A stretch of DNA of 23,096 nucleotides from Yinghuangia elevatio (GTDB lineage: Bacteria; Actinomycetota; Actinomycetes; Streptomycetales; Streptomycetaceae), in contig NZ_JBEZFP010000141.1 of assembly GCF_040649515.1 (NCBI RefSeq), positions 1 to 23,096 of the forward strand, written 5' to 3'. The position numbers were made by a program, and so were the translations under genes. A model generated the notes under the pieces. That model did not search any database, was not told the origin of the DNA, and was given only the letters and a program-made list of their open reading frames with translations. Shown in pieces: positions 15,954 to 23,078 of this stretch. Numbering within the stretch: position 1 is the first letter of the stretch; each line of letters starts with the position of its first letter.

Positions 15954-15972
15954 CCCCGCCGTCGTGGCGGGG
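15954..15972 (+). terminator. Terminator-like hairpin after sigQ
   Basis: CCCCGCC-GTCGT-GGCGGGG, a perfect 7-bp stem, starts 18 nt after the stop. There is no U-tract. Confidence 0.5.
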
Positions 15973-16027
15973 GCTGCGCGACGTGGAGAGTTCACACCGG
16001 TCCGGGGGGGCTTGTGGGGACCTGGAG

Positions 16028-16092
16028 TCCCGGGTGTGGTCCGTTCGCCGGACCGGCCCGGGACTTCGTCGTTTCCGGGTTTTCCCGGAAGC
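16028..16092 (+). other. Structured intergenic segment with stacked hairpins
   Basis: A two-tier hairpin pairs TCCCGGG (16028-16034) with CCCGGGA (16057-16063) around an inner GTCCG-TTCGC-CGGAC (16039-16053). A second hairpin, TTCCGGG-TTTT-CCCGGAA, follows at 16073-16090 and can be extended to 16071-16092. It lies between sigQ and the promoter of the second secreted protein, with no open gene. It could be a compound terminator or a small RNA. Confidence 0.4.
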
Positions 16093-16166
16093 GGTCGTCT
16101 GCCGGGCTGTGCTGTCACGCGGTTGAGGACGGCGCGGCCGCGGGTTCGGTTCCGGCGGGTGTCACG

Positions 16167-16196
16167 TTGCCCCGACGACGGCAGTTTCGCTACCTT
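16167..16196 (+). promoter_or_regulatory. Promoter of small secreted protein gene 2 (twin of 10040-10069)
   Basis: TTGCCC (16167-16172), an 18-nt spacer and TACCTT (16191-16196), within TTCGCTACCTT (16186-16196). The -10 block, the spacing and the following CGTG are the same as upstream of the first small secreted protein. The predicted leader is about 75 nt. Confidence 0.6.
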
Positions 16197-16276
16197 GCGT
16201 GTTTGATCGGGTGCTCTTCGTGTCCGGTCGCGGTCGGCGACGCGCCGGCTGGTCGTGTCGTACGGAAGGACCTGCC

Positions 16277-16597
16277 ATGGCTTCGGCAATGCGTACCGTG
16301 ATGGCCGCGTCGATCGGCGCCGCCGTGGCCCTGGGCGTCGCCGCCCCGGCCGCGACCGCCGCGCCCAAGGCGCCGGGCCCCACGCGCCTGGAACCGGCGC
16401 TGGACGCGGCCGTTCCGGCGGCCGTCGACCCGGCCGCGAAGGTGGCGCTCAACCCGCTCGCCGGCACCGGCGTGAACCCGCTCGACAACTCGGTGGGCAC
16501 CACGGTCGGCGACCTGCCGCTCAGCAGCGGGATGGTCACCGGCCAGATCGCCGACGGCACCAACCTGGAGGAGATCGTCCGGGGCATCACCGGCTGA
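16277..16597 (+). CDS. Small secreted protein, hypothetical
   Basis: No named family is recognised. The product is 106 aa with a Sec signal peptide (MRTVMAASIGAAVALGVAAPA, cleavage likely after ATA, about residue 28). The mature part of about 78 residues lacks cysteine. It contains two NPL motifs (59-61, 67-69) and the segment DLPLSSGMVTGQI and ends RGITG. ATG 16277 has GGAAGGA 6 nt upstream, the best ribosome site; in-frame GTG 16199 would lie immediately after the promoter. Loose similarity to the secreted protein at 10127 is visible (LNP near the mature start, an NS-G-T stretch, TGQ[VI], a G[LI]TG end). True homology is uncertain because both are low in complexity. A strong terminator follows. 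Confidence 0.75.
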   Translation: MASAMRTVMAASIGAAVALGVAAPAATAAPKAPGPTRLEPALDAAVPAAVDPAAKVALNPLAGTGVNPLDNSVGTTVGDLPLSSGMVTGQIADGTNLEEIVRGITG

Positions 16598-16616
16598 CGC
16601 CGCGCCTCCGCGCGCG

Positions 16617-16657
16617 GCGAGCGCAAGCCGGGGATGCGCGGCCCGGCTTGCGCTCGC
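16617..16657. terminator. Strong 16-bp terminator hairpin
   Basis: Perfect arms of 16 bp (16617-16632 and 16642-16657) flank a 9-nt loop, 20 nt after the secreted protein stop. It is the most stable hairpin in the window. Confidence 0.7.
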
Positions 16658-16707
16658 ATGTTCGGCCGGGGCCGCGCAAGCTCGGACCCGCAGGAGTGAC
16701 CCCGTGA

Positions 16708-16742
16708 CCCTTGGGCTCCGCCGATCGTTGGCGGAACAAGGG
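16708..16742. terminator. Bipartite hairpin downstream of the deoC operon
   Basis: CCCTTG (16708-16713) pairs with CAAGGG (16737-16742), and inner CCGCC pairs with GGCGG (16718-16722 / 16730-16734) around a 7-nt loop. It lies 42 nt past the minus-strand aldehyde dehydrogenase stop. Confidence 0.5.
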
Positions 16743-16783
16743 AGCCACACCGCGCACCCGACGCTCTCCGGCTCGCGGACGGG

Positions 16784-17719
16784 TCAGTTGCCCGTCGGGT
16801 GCCACACGGTGCGGGTCTCGGTGAACGCGAGCATGCGGCCCACACCCGGGTCCGCGGACCAGTCCGGCTCCTTGGCCTCGGGGCGCAGCACGCGCTTGAG
16901 GTTGTCGGCCGAGGCGATCTCCAGGTCGCGGACCGACGCGACGCCGGCGTTGTGCGCCGCGCCCGCGAGGTCGATCGCGTTGACGTCCTGGTGCGCGGCC
17001 AGCCACGGGGCGACCTCGGCGACCGGACCGCTCAGCAGGTTGACCACGCCGCCCGGCACGTCGGCGACGCCCAGCACCTCGGCGAACGCCAGCGCCGGCA
17101 GCGGTGCCTTCTCGGACGCCAGCACGACCGCGGTGTTGCCCGTCGCGATCGCCGGGGCGACCACGCTGGTGAGGCCGAGCAGCGACGACTTCTGCGGGGC
17201 GAGGACCGCGACGACGCCGGTCGGCTCCGGGGTCGACCAGTTCGCGTACGGCCCGGCCACCGGGTTCGCGCCGCCCGCGACCTGCGCGAGCTTGTCGGTC
17301 CACCCCGCGTACCAGACCCAGCGGTCCACCGACGCGTCGACGAGCGCGAGCGCCTTGCCCCGGCCGAGGCCCTCGGCCGCGGCGACCTCGGTGGCGAACT
17401 CCTCGCGGCGCGCCTCCAGCATCTCCGCGACGCGGTAGAGGACCTGGCCGCGGTTGTACGCGGTCGCGCCGGACCAGCCGCCGAACGCCTTGCGTGCGGC
17501 GACGACCGCGTCGCGGGCATCCTTGCGGGTGCCGCGCGGCGCGTTGGCCAGCGGACGGTCCTTCGTGTCGGTCACCGCGTACACCCGCCCGCTCTCGGAC
17601 CGGGGGAACTTGCCCCCGATGTACAGCTTGTAGGTCTTGTTGACCGCCAGACGGGCCGTCCCCGGGGCGCGCATCAGGTCTTTGGACATCGCAGCCTTGG
17701 ACATCGAAGCCTTAGACAT
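16784..17719 (-). CDS. Shortened, catalytically dead aldehyde dehydrogenase homologue
   Basis: At 311 aa it covers only the NAD-binding part of the ALDH fold. It aligns with its neighbour from YKLYIGGKF (30-38) to AIDLAGA (248-254). Every catalytic position is lost: the PWNFP asparagine region reads APQKS (174-178), the LKPAE lysine reads LASEK (200-204), FTGS reads DLAG, and there is no LELGGK glutamate or GQxC cysteine. The last 50 residues differ from ALDH. The frame is intact, so it is not a recent pseudogene. The layout, with an active ALDH followed by a non-catalytic ALDH module of about 300 aa, resembles ALDH16 split into two genes. The ATG overlaps the upstream ALDH stop by 8 nt (17712-17719), and GGAGG lies 9 nt before it. 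Three in-frame ATGs in a 15-bp repeat make the exact start uncertain. Confidence 0.87.
   Translation of the reverse strand: MSKASMSKAAMSKDLMRAPGTARLAVNKTYKLYIGGKFPRSESGRVYAVTDTKDRPLANAPRGTRKDARDAVVAARKAFGGWSGATAYNRGQVLYRVAEMLEARREEFATEVAAAEGLGRGKALALVDASVDRWVWYAGWTDKLAQVAGGANPVAGPYANWSTPEPTGVVAVLAPQKSSLLGLTSVVAPAIATGNTAVVLASEKAPLPALAFAEVLGVADVPGGVVNLLSGPVAEVAPWLAAHQDVNAIDLAGAAHNAGVASVRDLEIASADNLKRVLRPEAKEPDWSADPGVGRMLAFTETRTVWHPTGN
17675..17719 (-). repeat. 15-bp repeat with three in-frame ATG codons
   Basis: Three 15-bp units encode MSKAS, MSKAA and MSKDL at the start of the short ALDH homologue. ATGs lie at 17719, 17704 and 17689. The first unit overlaps the end of the preceding gene. Confidence 0.8.
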
Positions 17720-19169
17720 CGAGGTACGCCTCCAGACCGTGGCGGCCGCCCTCGCGGCCGAACCCGGACTCCTTGAACCCGCCGAACGGCGACGCCGGGT
17801 CGAACCGGTTGAACGTGTTGGTCCACACGACACCCGCGCGCAGCCGCTGCGCGGTCCACAGCGCCTTGGCGCCCTTCTCGGTCCACACGCCCGCCGACAG
17901 GCCGTACGGCGTGTTGTTGGCCTTCTCGACCGCCTCGGCGGGGGTGCGGAAGGTCAGCACCGACAGCACCGGCCCGAAGATCTCCTCGCGCGCGATGCGG
18001 TGCGCCTGCGTCACGCCGGTGAACACGGTCGGCGGGAACCAGAAGCCCTTCGCGGGGATCTCGCACGGCGCGGTCCAGCGCTCGGCGCCCTCGTCGTCGC
18101 CGGACGCGACCAGCGTCCTGATGCGGTCGAGTTGGGCGGCCGAGTTGATCGCGCCGACGTCGGTGTTCTTGTCCAGCGGGTCGCCGAGGCGCAGCGTGCC
18201 CAGGCGGCGGGTCAGCATCGCCAGCACCTCGTCGGCGACCGACTCCTGCACGAGCAGGCGCGAACCGGCGCAGCAGACCTGGCCCTGGTTGAAGAAGATG
18301 CCGTTGACGATGCCCTCGACCGCGGAGTCGAGCGCGGCGTCGTCGTAGACGATGTTCGCGGCCTTGCCCCCGAGTTCGAGGGTCAGCTTCTTGCCGGTGC
18401 CGGCGACCGTGCGGATGATCTCCTTGCCGACCGGCGTCGAGCCGGTGAACGCGATCTTGTCGACGTCCGGGTGCGCGACGACCGCGCGGCCGGTGGCGCC
18501 CGCGCCGGTGACGATGTTGACGACCCCGGCCGGCAGCCCGGCCTCGACGCAGATCTCCGCGAACCGCAGCGCGGTCAGCGGCGTGGTCTCGGCGGGCTTG
18601 AGGACGACCGTGTTGCCGGCCGCCAGCGCCGGGGCGATCTTCCAGGCCAGCATCAGCAGCGGGAAGTTCCACGGGATGACCTGGCCGGCCACGCCGTGCG
18701 GCTTCGGGTCGGGGCCGTGGCCGGCGTACGCGAGCTTGTCGGCCCACCCGGCGTAGTGGAAGAAGTGCGCGGCGACGAGCGGGATGTCGACGTCGCGCGA
18801 CTCGCGGATCGGCTTGCCGTTGTCGAGGGTCTCCAGGACCGCGAGCTCGCGGCCGTGCTCCTGGACCAGGCGCGCGATGCGGAACAGGTACTTGGCGCGC
18901 TCGCTGCCGGGCAGCGCGGACCAGCCCTTGAACGCCTTGCGGGCCGCCTTGACCGCGCGGTCGACGTCCGCGTCACCACCGACCGCGACCTCGGCCAGGA
19001 CCTCCTCGGTGGCCGGGTTGACGGTCTTGAGCACGCCGCCGTCCGCGGCTTCGGAGAATTTGCCGTCGATGAACAGCCCGTATGACGCCGCGATGTCGAC
19101 GGCGGAACGGGACTCGGGCGCCGGGGCGTACTCGAACGCCTTGCCCGGTGTGGAAACGTCTTTGCTCAC
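17712..19169 (-). CDS. NAD(P)-dependent aldehyde dehydrogenase, active
   Basis: It oxidises an aldehyde to the acid; in this operon the likely substrate is acetaldehyde released by DeoC. All ALDH landmarks are present over 485 aa: N168 (PWNFP), K191 (LKPAE), the Rossmann loop FTGSTPVG (241-248), general base E265 (LELGGK), catalytic C299 (GQVCCAG) and EEIFGP (395-400). The C-terminal region with SPFGGFKESGFGREGG (459-474) is complete. A 30-residue N-terminal extension precedes the fold. The GTG start lies only 3 nt after the deoC stop and has no strong Shine-Dalgarno, so coupling to deoC is likely. The next gene encodes a dead ALDH module and overlaps its stop. It might alternatively act on other short aldehydes. 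Confidence 0.93.
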   Translation of the reverse strand: MSKDVSTPGKAFEYAPAPESRSAVDIAASYGLFIDGKFSEAADGGVLKTVNPATEEVLAEVAVGGDADVDRAVKAARKAFKGWSALPGSERAKYLFRIARLVQEHGRELAVLETLDNGKPIRESRDVDIPLVAAHFFHYAGWADKLAYAGHGPDPKPHGVAGQVIPWNFPLLMLAWKIAPALAAGNTVVLKPAETTPLTALRFAEICVEAGLPAGVVNIVTGAGATGRAVVAHPDVDKIAFTGSTPVGKEIIRTVAGTGKKLTLELGGKAANIVYDDAALDSAVEGIVNGIFFNQGQVCCAGSRLLVQESVADEVLAMLTRRLGTLRLGDPLDKNTDVGAINSAAQLDRIRTLVASGDDEGAERWTAPCEIPAKGFWFPPTVFTGVTQAHRIAREEIFGPVLSVLTFRTPAEAVEKANNTPYGLSAGVWTEKGAKALWTAQRLRAGVVWTNTFNRFDPASPFGGFKESGFGREGGRHGLEAYLDV

Positions 19170-19172
19170 GGG

Positions 19173-20123
19173 TCAGTCCACCGTCACGTAGTCGGGGCCG
19201 GAGTAGCGGCCGGTCGCCAGCTTGTGACGCTGCATCAGCAAGTCGTTGAGCAGGCTGGAGGCGCCCAGGCGGAACCAGTCGGGGGTCAGCCAGTCCGGGC
19301 CGGCCGTCTCGTTGACCAGGACGAGGTACTTGATCGCGTCCTTGGTCGTCCGGATGCCGCCGGCCGGCTTGACGCCGATCTGGCGCCCGGTCGCGGCGCG
19401 GAAGTCACGTACCGCCTCCAGCATCACGAGCGTCACGGGCAGCGTCGCGTTGGTGGCGACCTTGCCCGTCGAGGTCTTGATGAAGTCGGCGCCGGCCAGC
19501 ATGGCGAGCCACGACGCGCGGCGCACGTTGTCGTACGTCGACAGCTCGCCGGTCTCCAGGATCACCTTCAGGTGCGCGCTGCCACAAGCCGCCTTGACGG
19601 CCACGATCTCGTCGAAGACCTGCCGGTAGCGCCCGGACAGGAAGGCGCCCCGGTCGATGACCATGTCGATCTCGTCGGCGCCCGCGCGCACCGCCTCCAC
19701 CACGTCGGCGAGCTTGACGTCGAGGGCGGCGCGGCCGGAGGGGAACGCGGTGGCCACGGACGCCACGTTGACGGGCGCGGCGCCGAGTGCCTTCTTGGCC
19801 TCGCCGACCAGGTCCGGATAGACGCAGATCGCGGCGGGCCGCGGCGCGTCGGGGGCGCCGGGGTCGGGGTGGAGGGCCTTGGCGCACAGCGCCCGGACCT
19901 TGCCGGGGGTGTCGGCACCCTCCAGGGTGGTCAGGTCGATCATCGAGATGGCGAGGTCGATCGCGAAGGCCTTGGCGTCCTTCTTGATCGAACGCGTCCC
20001 GAGCATCGCGGCACGGGACTCGGCCCCGACCTTGTCGATGCCGGGAAGCCCGTGGAGGAACCGGGTCAGGGCCGCCTCGGAGGACGTCACCTCGGCCGGG
20101 TCGGCTGGGAAGGCAGACAGCAT
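19173..20123 (-). CDS. deoC: Deoxyribose-phosphate aldolase
   Basis: It cleaves 2-deoxyribose-5-phosphate to glyceraldehyde-3-phosphate and acetaldehyde, the last step of deoxynucleoside breakdown begun by deoA. Class I aldolase residues are present: Schiff-base K216 (FIKTSTGK), K252 (VKPAGG) and D153 (EIDMV). At 316 aa it is longer than the 259-aa E. coli enzyme. With IDLTTLEGADT (62-72) it looks like the longer DERA type also found in animals. ATG 20123 is used, but it has no proper Shine-Dalgarno. In-frame GTG 20132 falls near the predicted transcription start and could serve as a leaderless start. It is first in an operon with two ALDH-family genes, and its promoter carries the same palindrome as add. 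Confidence 0.94.
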   Translation of the reverse strand: MLSAFPADPAEVTSSEAALTRFLHGLPGIDKVGAESRAAMLGTRSIKKDAKAFAIDLAISMIDLTTLEGADTPGKVRALCAKALHPDPGAPDAPRPAAICVYPDLVGEAKKALGAAPVNVASVATAFPSGRAALDVKLADVVEAVRAGADEIDMVIDRGAFLSGRYRQVFDEIVAVKAACGSAHLKVILETGELSTYDNVRRASWLAMLAGADFIKTSTGKVATNATLPVTLVMLEAVRDFRAATGRQIGVKPAGGIRTTKDAIKYLVLVNETAGPDWLTPDWFRLGASSLLNDLLMQRHKLATGRYSGPDYVTVD

Positions 20124-20139
20124 GGTCACCACATGAGCA

Positions 20140-20154
20140 TATCTACACGCGTAG
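20140..20154 (-). promoter_or_regulatory. deoC -10 region with palindromic operator CTACGCGTGTAG
   Basis: On the minus strand CTACGCGTGTAG (20154-20143) runs into TAGATA (20145-20140), a plausible -10. The palindrome differs from the add operator at one base and has the same relation to the -10. The start point would be about 20134-20132, right at the first possible start codons. A good -35 at normal spacing is not seen. Confidence 0.58.
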
Positions 20155-20175
20155 CTGACGGCCAGAGGGGCTATC

Positions 20176-20188
20176 AAACGGAACGTTT
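20176..20188. promoter_or_regulatory. Inverted repeat AAACG-GAA-CGTTT upstream of deoC
   Basis: A perfect 5-3-5 inverted repeat lies 22 bp upstream of the deoC palindrome, in the 223-bp gap between deoC and the divergent PH-domain gene. It may be a second regulator site. Nothing else recognisable lies in 20190-20330. Confidence 0.35.
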
Positions 20189-20346
20189 CGCCCCTTGGCC
20201 CGCCCAGCGGCCCGGCACGCGCCCAGTAAGGACCGGCGGAGGCCCGCGAATCCGCGCGGAACGCGGCCGCCCGGCGGATCCCCCGAGGCCCGGGCGCTCG
20301 GCCTGCCGTTTCCGAGCCGCCGGGGCGTGGGGCACAATCCCGAGTC

Positions 20347-20931
20347 ATGAACACCGATGAGGGCGTCACCACCTACCGGTCCAAGCCGGCCGTCTTCACG
20401 GGCGTCGCGCTGCTCGCCGCCGGGCTGTGGCTGGTCGTCGACAGCCTGGTCCGTGCCGACGGCAAGGCCTCGGTGACCGTCGTGGGAGCCGTGGTCGCGG
20501 TGGGCGCGGTGGTCGTCGCGCTCACGCTGCGCGCGGCGGTGTTCGCCGGGCCGGAGATGCTGCGCATCCGCAACCCGTTCCGCACCATCGAGATCCCGTG
20601 GGGCGCCGTGCAGGAGGTCCGTGCGGAGTACTCGTTGGAGGTGCGGGCCGACGACCGCAAGTTCCACATCTGGTCGATCCCGGTCTCGCTGCGCGAGCGC
20701 AAGCGGGCCATGCGCGTGAACTCGCGGTCGGCCGCGGAGAGCCCCTACGGCTCCCAGCACCACGAGATCGCGCAGGCCGCGCTCGCCGACCACGCGGTGG
20801 CCGACTTCCGCGGCATGGCCGAACAGATGGGCAAGGAATCGACGGGACCGGTCAAGGTGGCCTGGTCCTGGGAGATCCTCGCGCCCTTGGCCGCGGGCAT
20901 CGTGCTCGCGGCGATCGGGGCGGCCCTGTAG
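20347..20931 (+). CDS. PH-domain membrane protein
   Basis: This 194-aa protein has two N-terminal hydrophobic segments (about 15-35 and 43-65). A short bacterial PH-like domain follows (about 66-125; AGPEMLRIRNPFRTIEIPWGAVQEVRAEYSLEVRADDRKFHIWSIP), then a charged stretch and a third hydrophobic segment at the C-terminus (about 174-193). The WGAVQEV and FHIWSIP pattern fits bPH_6-type proteins. These are widespread in actinomycetes and have no firm function. No Shine-Dalgarno is visible before the ATG; a weak CACAAT at 20333-20338 would put transcription start only a few bases upstream, so leaderless expression is possible. It is divergent from deoC and convergent with the kinase gene. Confidence 0.85.
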   Translation: MNTDEGVTTYRSKPAVFTGVALLAAGLWLVVDSLVRADGKASVTVVGAVVAVGAVVVALTLRAAVFAGPEMLRIRNPFRTIEIPWGAVQEVRAEYSLEVRADDRKFHIWSIPVSLRERKRAMRVNSRSAAESPYGSQHHEIAQAALADHAVADFRGMAEQMGKESTGPVKVAWSWEILAPLAAGIVLAAIGAAL

Positions 20932-20965
20932 CGGCCCGGTAGCCGCCGTACGCGGGTGGTCCCGC
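20931..20965. terminator. Weak hairpins between convergent PH-protein and kinase genes
   Basis: Two 5-bp stems, GCGGC/GCCGC (20931-20946) and GCGGG/CCCGC (20952-20965), fill the 41-nt gap between converging genes. They are weak but correctly placed. Confidence 0.3.
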
Positions 20966-20972
20966 CCGGCGC

Positions 20973-22985
20973 TCACAGGCAGTTCACGGTCAGGTTCCGG
21001 AACGTCGCGCTGAACAGGCCGGTCTTCGGGGAGTTGAGGACCGTCATGCCCGCGTCGGCGCGCCCCTCGGGCAACGCCGCCTCGCCCGGCAGGGGCTTCC
21101 ACGGCTCGGTGTCCGCGGCCCGCCACTGCGCCGTGACCTTGTCGCCCTGGCGCTCCAGGCGCAGGGACACCGTGTCGGACGTGGCCCTGACCTTGCCTTC
21201 CGGCTCGGTGTTGTAGGGCGTGGTCAGCTTGTAGTGCACGGAGTTCGCGAAGTACTCGAAGGCGATGGCGTCGAAGTCGCCGTAGCCGCGCTCCAGCCGC
21301 ACGTAGTTGTGCTGGTCGGTGAACAGCAGGAGTCCGGCGGCCTGGTAGCCGACGCGCGGGTCGACCGTCACGCGCGTCTCGACGGTCAGGTCCCCGTTGA
21401 CCCGGGCGCTCGCGAAAGGCGCGGTCACCTTGCCCTGGAAGTCGGCGCGTACGTCGGACTCCGGCTCGGCCGTGATGACGTACCCCGCCGCCGTCTGCTC
21501 CGGCTCGATGCCGTCGGTCGGCGTGCTGATCTGCGGATACACCGTGGTCCCGGTGAAGTTCGCGGACACCGCGCCGCAGGCGGCGGGCGACGCGGGGCCG
21601 CCGGTGCCGGGAGTTCCGGAGTTGGGGCTCGCCTTGCCGCCGCCCTCCGGGTTCTTGTCGTCGTCGAGCAGGCGCGGGGTGAGGACGGCGGCCGCCACGG
21701 CCAGTGCCATGACAGCGACCGCCGCGACAACGACGATGCGGCGGCGCTGGCCCGTGCCTGCCGAGGCGGGGCCGCCGGGGCGCTCGGACGGTGGCGCGTG
21801 CGGCGGCTGCCCGGGCGGCGCGAGCGACGGCGACGGCGGCGCCGATGGTCGCGGCGACGGGGATGCCACCGGTGGTACCGCCGGTGGTATCGCTTGCGGC
21901 GCGGTCGCCTGCGACGACGTCGGTGGTCCGGTGGGCTGTTGCCCGGGCGGCGGTCTGAGCGGCGCGGGCTGGGACAGGGGCTCGGATATGGGCTCGACCG
22001 GCGGCGGGGGTTGCAGCGCGGGAGGCACCGGGGCCGCGGGCTCCGGGTGCTCTACGACCGTCTCCGCGGCGGGGGGCGCCTCCCGGCCGAAGGCCAGGGG
22101 AGGGTCCTCCGCCAGCAGCGCCGCCGAACGCGCGAGCACCAACTCGGTCAACGGCCGCGGCAGCCACGCGCCCGCGCGGGCGTCCGGGCCGAACTCCGCG
22201 AGCCGGTCCAGGATCTGGCCGGGCGTCGGCCGGTCGGCGGGTGCCTTGGCGAGCATCGCGGCCACGAGCGGGCGGAAGGGTTCGGGCACCCCGGACACGT
22301 CCGGCTCGCCGTACAGGACCTTGAAGAGCAGTTCGGTGAACACGCCTTCGCCGAACGGCGTTTGGCCGGTCGCCGCGTACGTCAGCACGGCACCGAGCGC
22401 GAACACGTCGGTGGCCGGGCCGATCGCGCCGCTGCCCGCCTGCTCGGGGGCGAGGAAGCCGGGCGAGCCGACCAGGAACCCGGTGCGCGTGATGGTCCCG
22501 CCCTCCAGCGCGCGGGCGATGCCGAAGTCGATCAGGCGCGGCCCGTCCGCCGCCAGCATCACGTTGGCCGGCTTGAGGTCGCGGTGCACAAGTCCCGCGG
22601 CGTGCACGGCGATCAGTGCCTCCGCGATGCCGCCCGCCAACTGCCGCAGCGAACCCGGCAGCGGGCCGAAACGGTTCACCGCGTCGTCGAGCGCGACCCC
22701 GGCCACGTACCCGGTGGCCAGCCACGGCGGGTCGCCCTGTGGGTCGGCGTCCAGCACAGGTGCCGTGAAGACGCCGCTCACCGACCGGGCCGCCGCCACC
22801 TCCCGCGCGAACCGCACGCGGAAGTCGGCGTCGTCGGCGAAGTCCGCCCGGATGACCTTGAACGCGACCGGTCGCCCTCCGGGCGAACGCGCGAGATAGA
22901 CGCGGCCCATGCCCCCGGCGCCGAGCCGGGCGAGCATGCGGTACCCCGCGATGGTCGACGGATCCTCAGAACGCAATGCTTCCAC
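20973..22985 (-). CDS. Transmembrane Ser/Thr protein kinase with lectin-like ectodomain
   Basis: This Hanks-type kinase has 670 aa. The cytoplasmic kinase domain (about 12-270) has the Gly loop LGAGGMGRVYLA (21-32), ATP lysine K43, HRDLKPAN (134-141, catalytic D136), DFG (153-155) and GSPGFLAPEQ (173-182). A Pro/Ala-rich linker (300-412) leads to one membrane helix (about 417-436). The extracellular part (470-670) resembles a concanavalin/laminin-G-like DUF1349 fold: GYVITAEPESD, QAAGLLLFTDQHNYVRLERG, VSLRLERQGDKVTAQWRA. C470 and C669 bracket it and may form a disulfide. GTG 22985 has GGGGAGGGA with GGAGG 7 nt upstream. The ectodomain suggests sensing of a carbohydrate or cell-wall ligand, which is inference. 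The targets are unknown, and no phosphatase is adjacent. Confidence 0.92.
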   Translation of the reverse strand: MEALRSEDPSTIAGYRMLARLGAGGMGRVYLARSPGGRPVAFKVIRADFADDADFRVRFAREVAAARSVSGVFTAPVLDADPQGDPPWLATGYVAGVALDDAVNRFGPLPGSLRQLAGGIAEALIAVHAAGLVHRDLKPANVMLAADGPRLIDFGIARALEGGTITRTGFLVGSPGFLAPEQAGSGAIGPATDVFALGAVLTYAATGQTPFGEGVFTELLFKVLYGEPDVSGVPEPFRPLVAAMLAKAPADRPTPGQILDRLAEFGPDARAGAWLPRPLTELVLARSAALLAEDPPLAFGREAPPAAETVVEHPEPAAPVPPALQPPPPVEPISEPLSQPAPLRPPPGQQPTGPPTSSQATAPQAIPPAVPPVASPSPRPSAPPSPSLAPPGQPPHAPPSERPGGPASAGTGQRRRIVVVAAVAVMALAVAAAVLTPRLLDDDKNPEGGGKASPNSGTPGTGGPASPAACGAVSANFTGTTVYPQISTPTDGIEPEQTAAGYVITAEPESDVRADFQGKVTAPFASARVNGDLTVETRVTVDPRVGYQAAGLLLFTDQHNYVRLERGYGDFDAIAFEYFANSVHYKLTTPYNTEPEGKVRATSDTVSLRLERQGDKVTAQWRAADTEPWKPLPGEAALPEGRADAGMTVLNSPKTGLFSATFRNLTVNCL

Positions 22986-23078
22986 GGTTGTCCCTCCCCG
23001 CAACCACGGTAGAGCGACGGGAACGGTTCAGGCAGGCGATCGTGCGGCGCGGGTGACACGGGATGCGGGCGGTGGCGG

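Noticed and set aside
16199..16276. N-terminal extension of the second secreted protein from GTG 16199
   Set aside because: It would begin directly at the promoter -10 region, has no ribosome site, and would bury the clear signal peptide that starts at ATG 16277.
16784..17719. Pseudogene call for the short aldehyde dehydrogenase
   Set aside because: The frame is open over 311 codons with normal codon bias, a good ribosome site and tight coupling. All active-site positions are replaced coherently rather than by a frameshift or stop.
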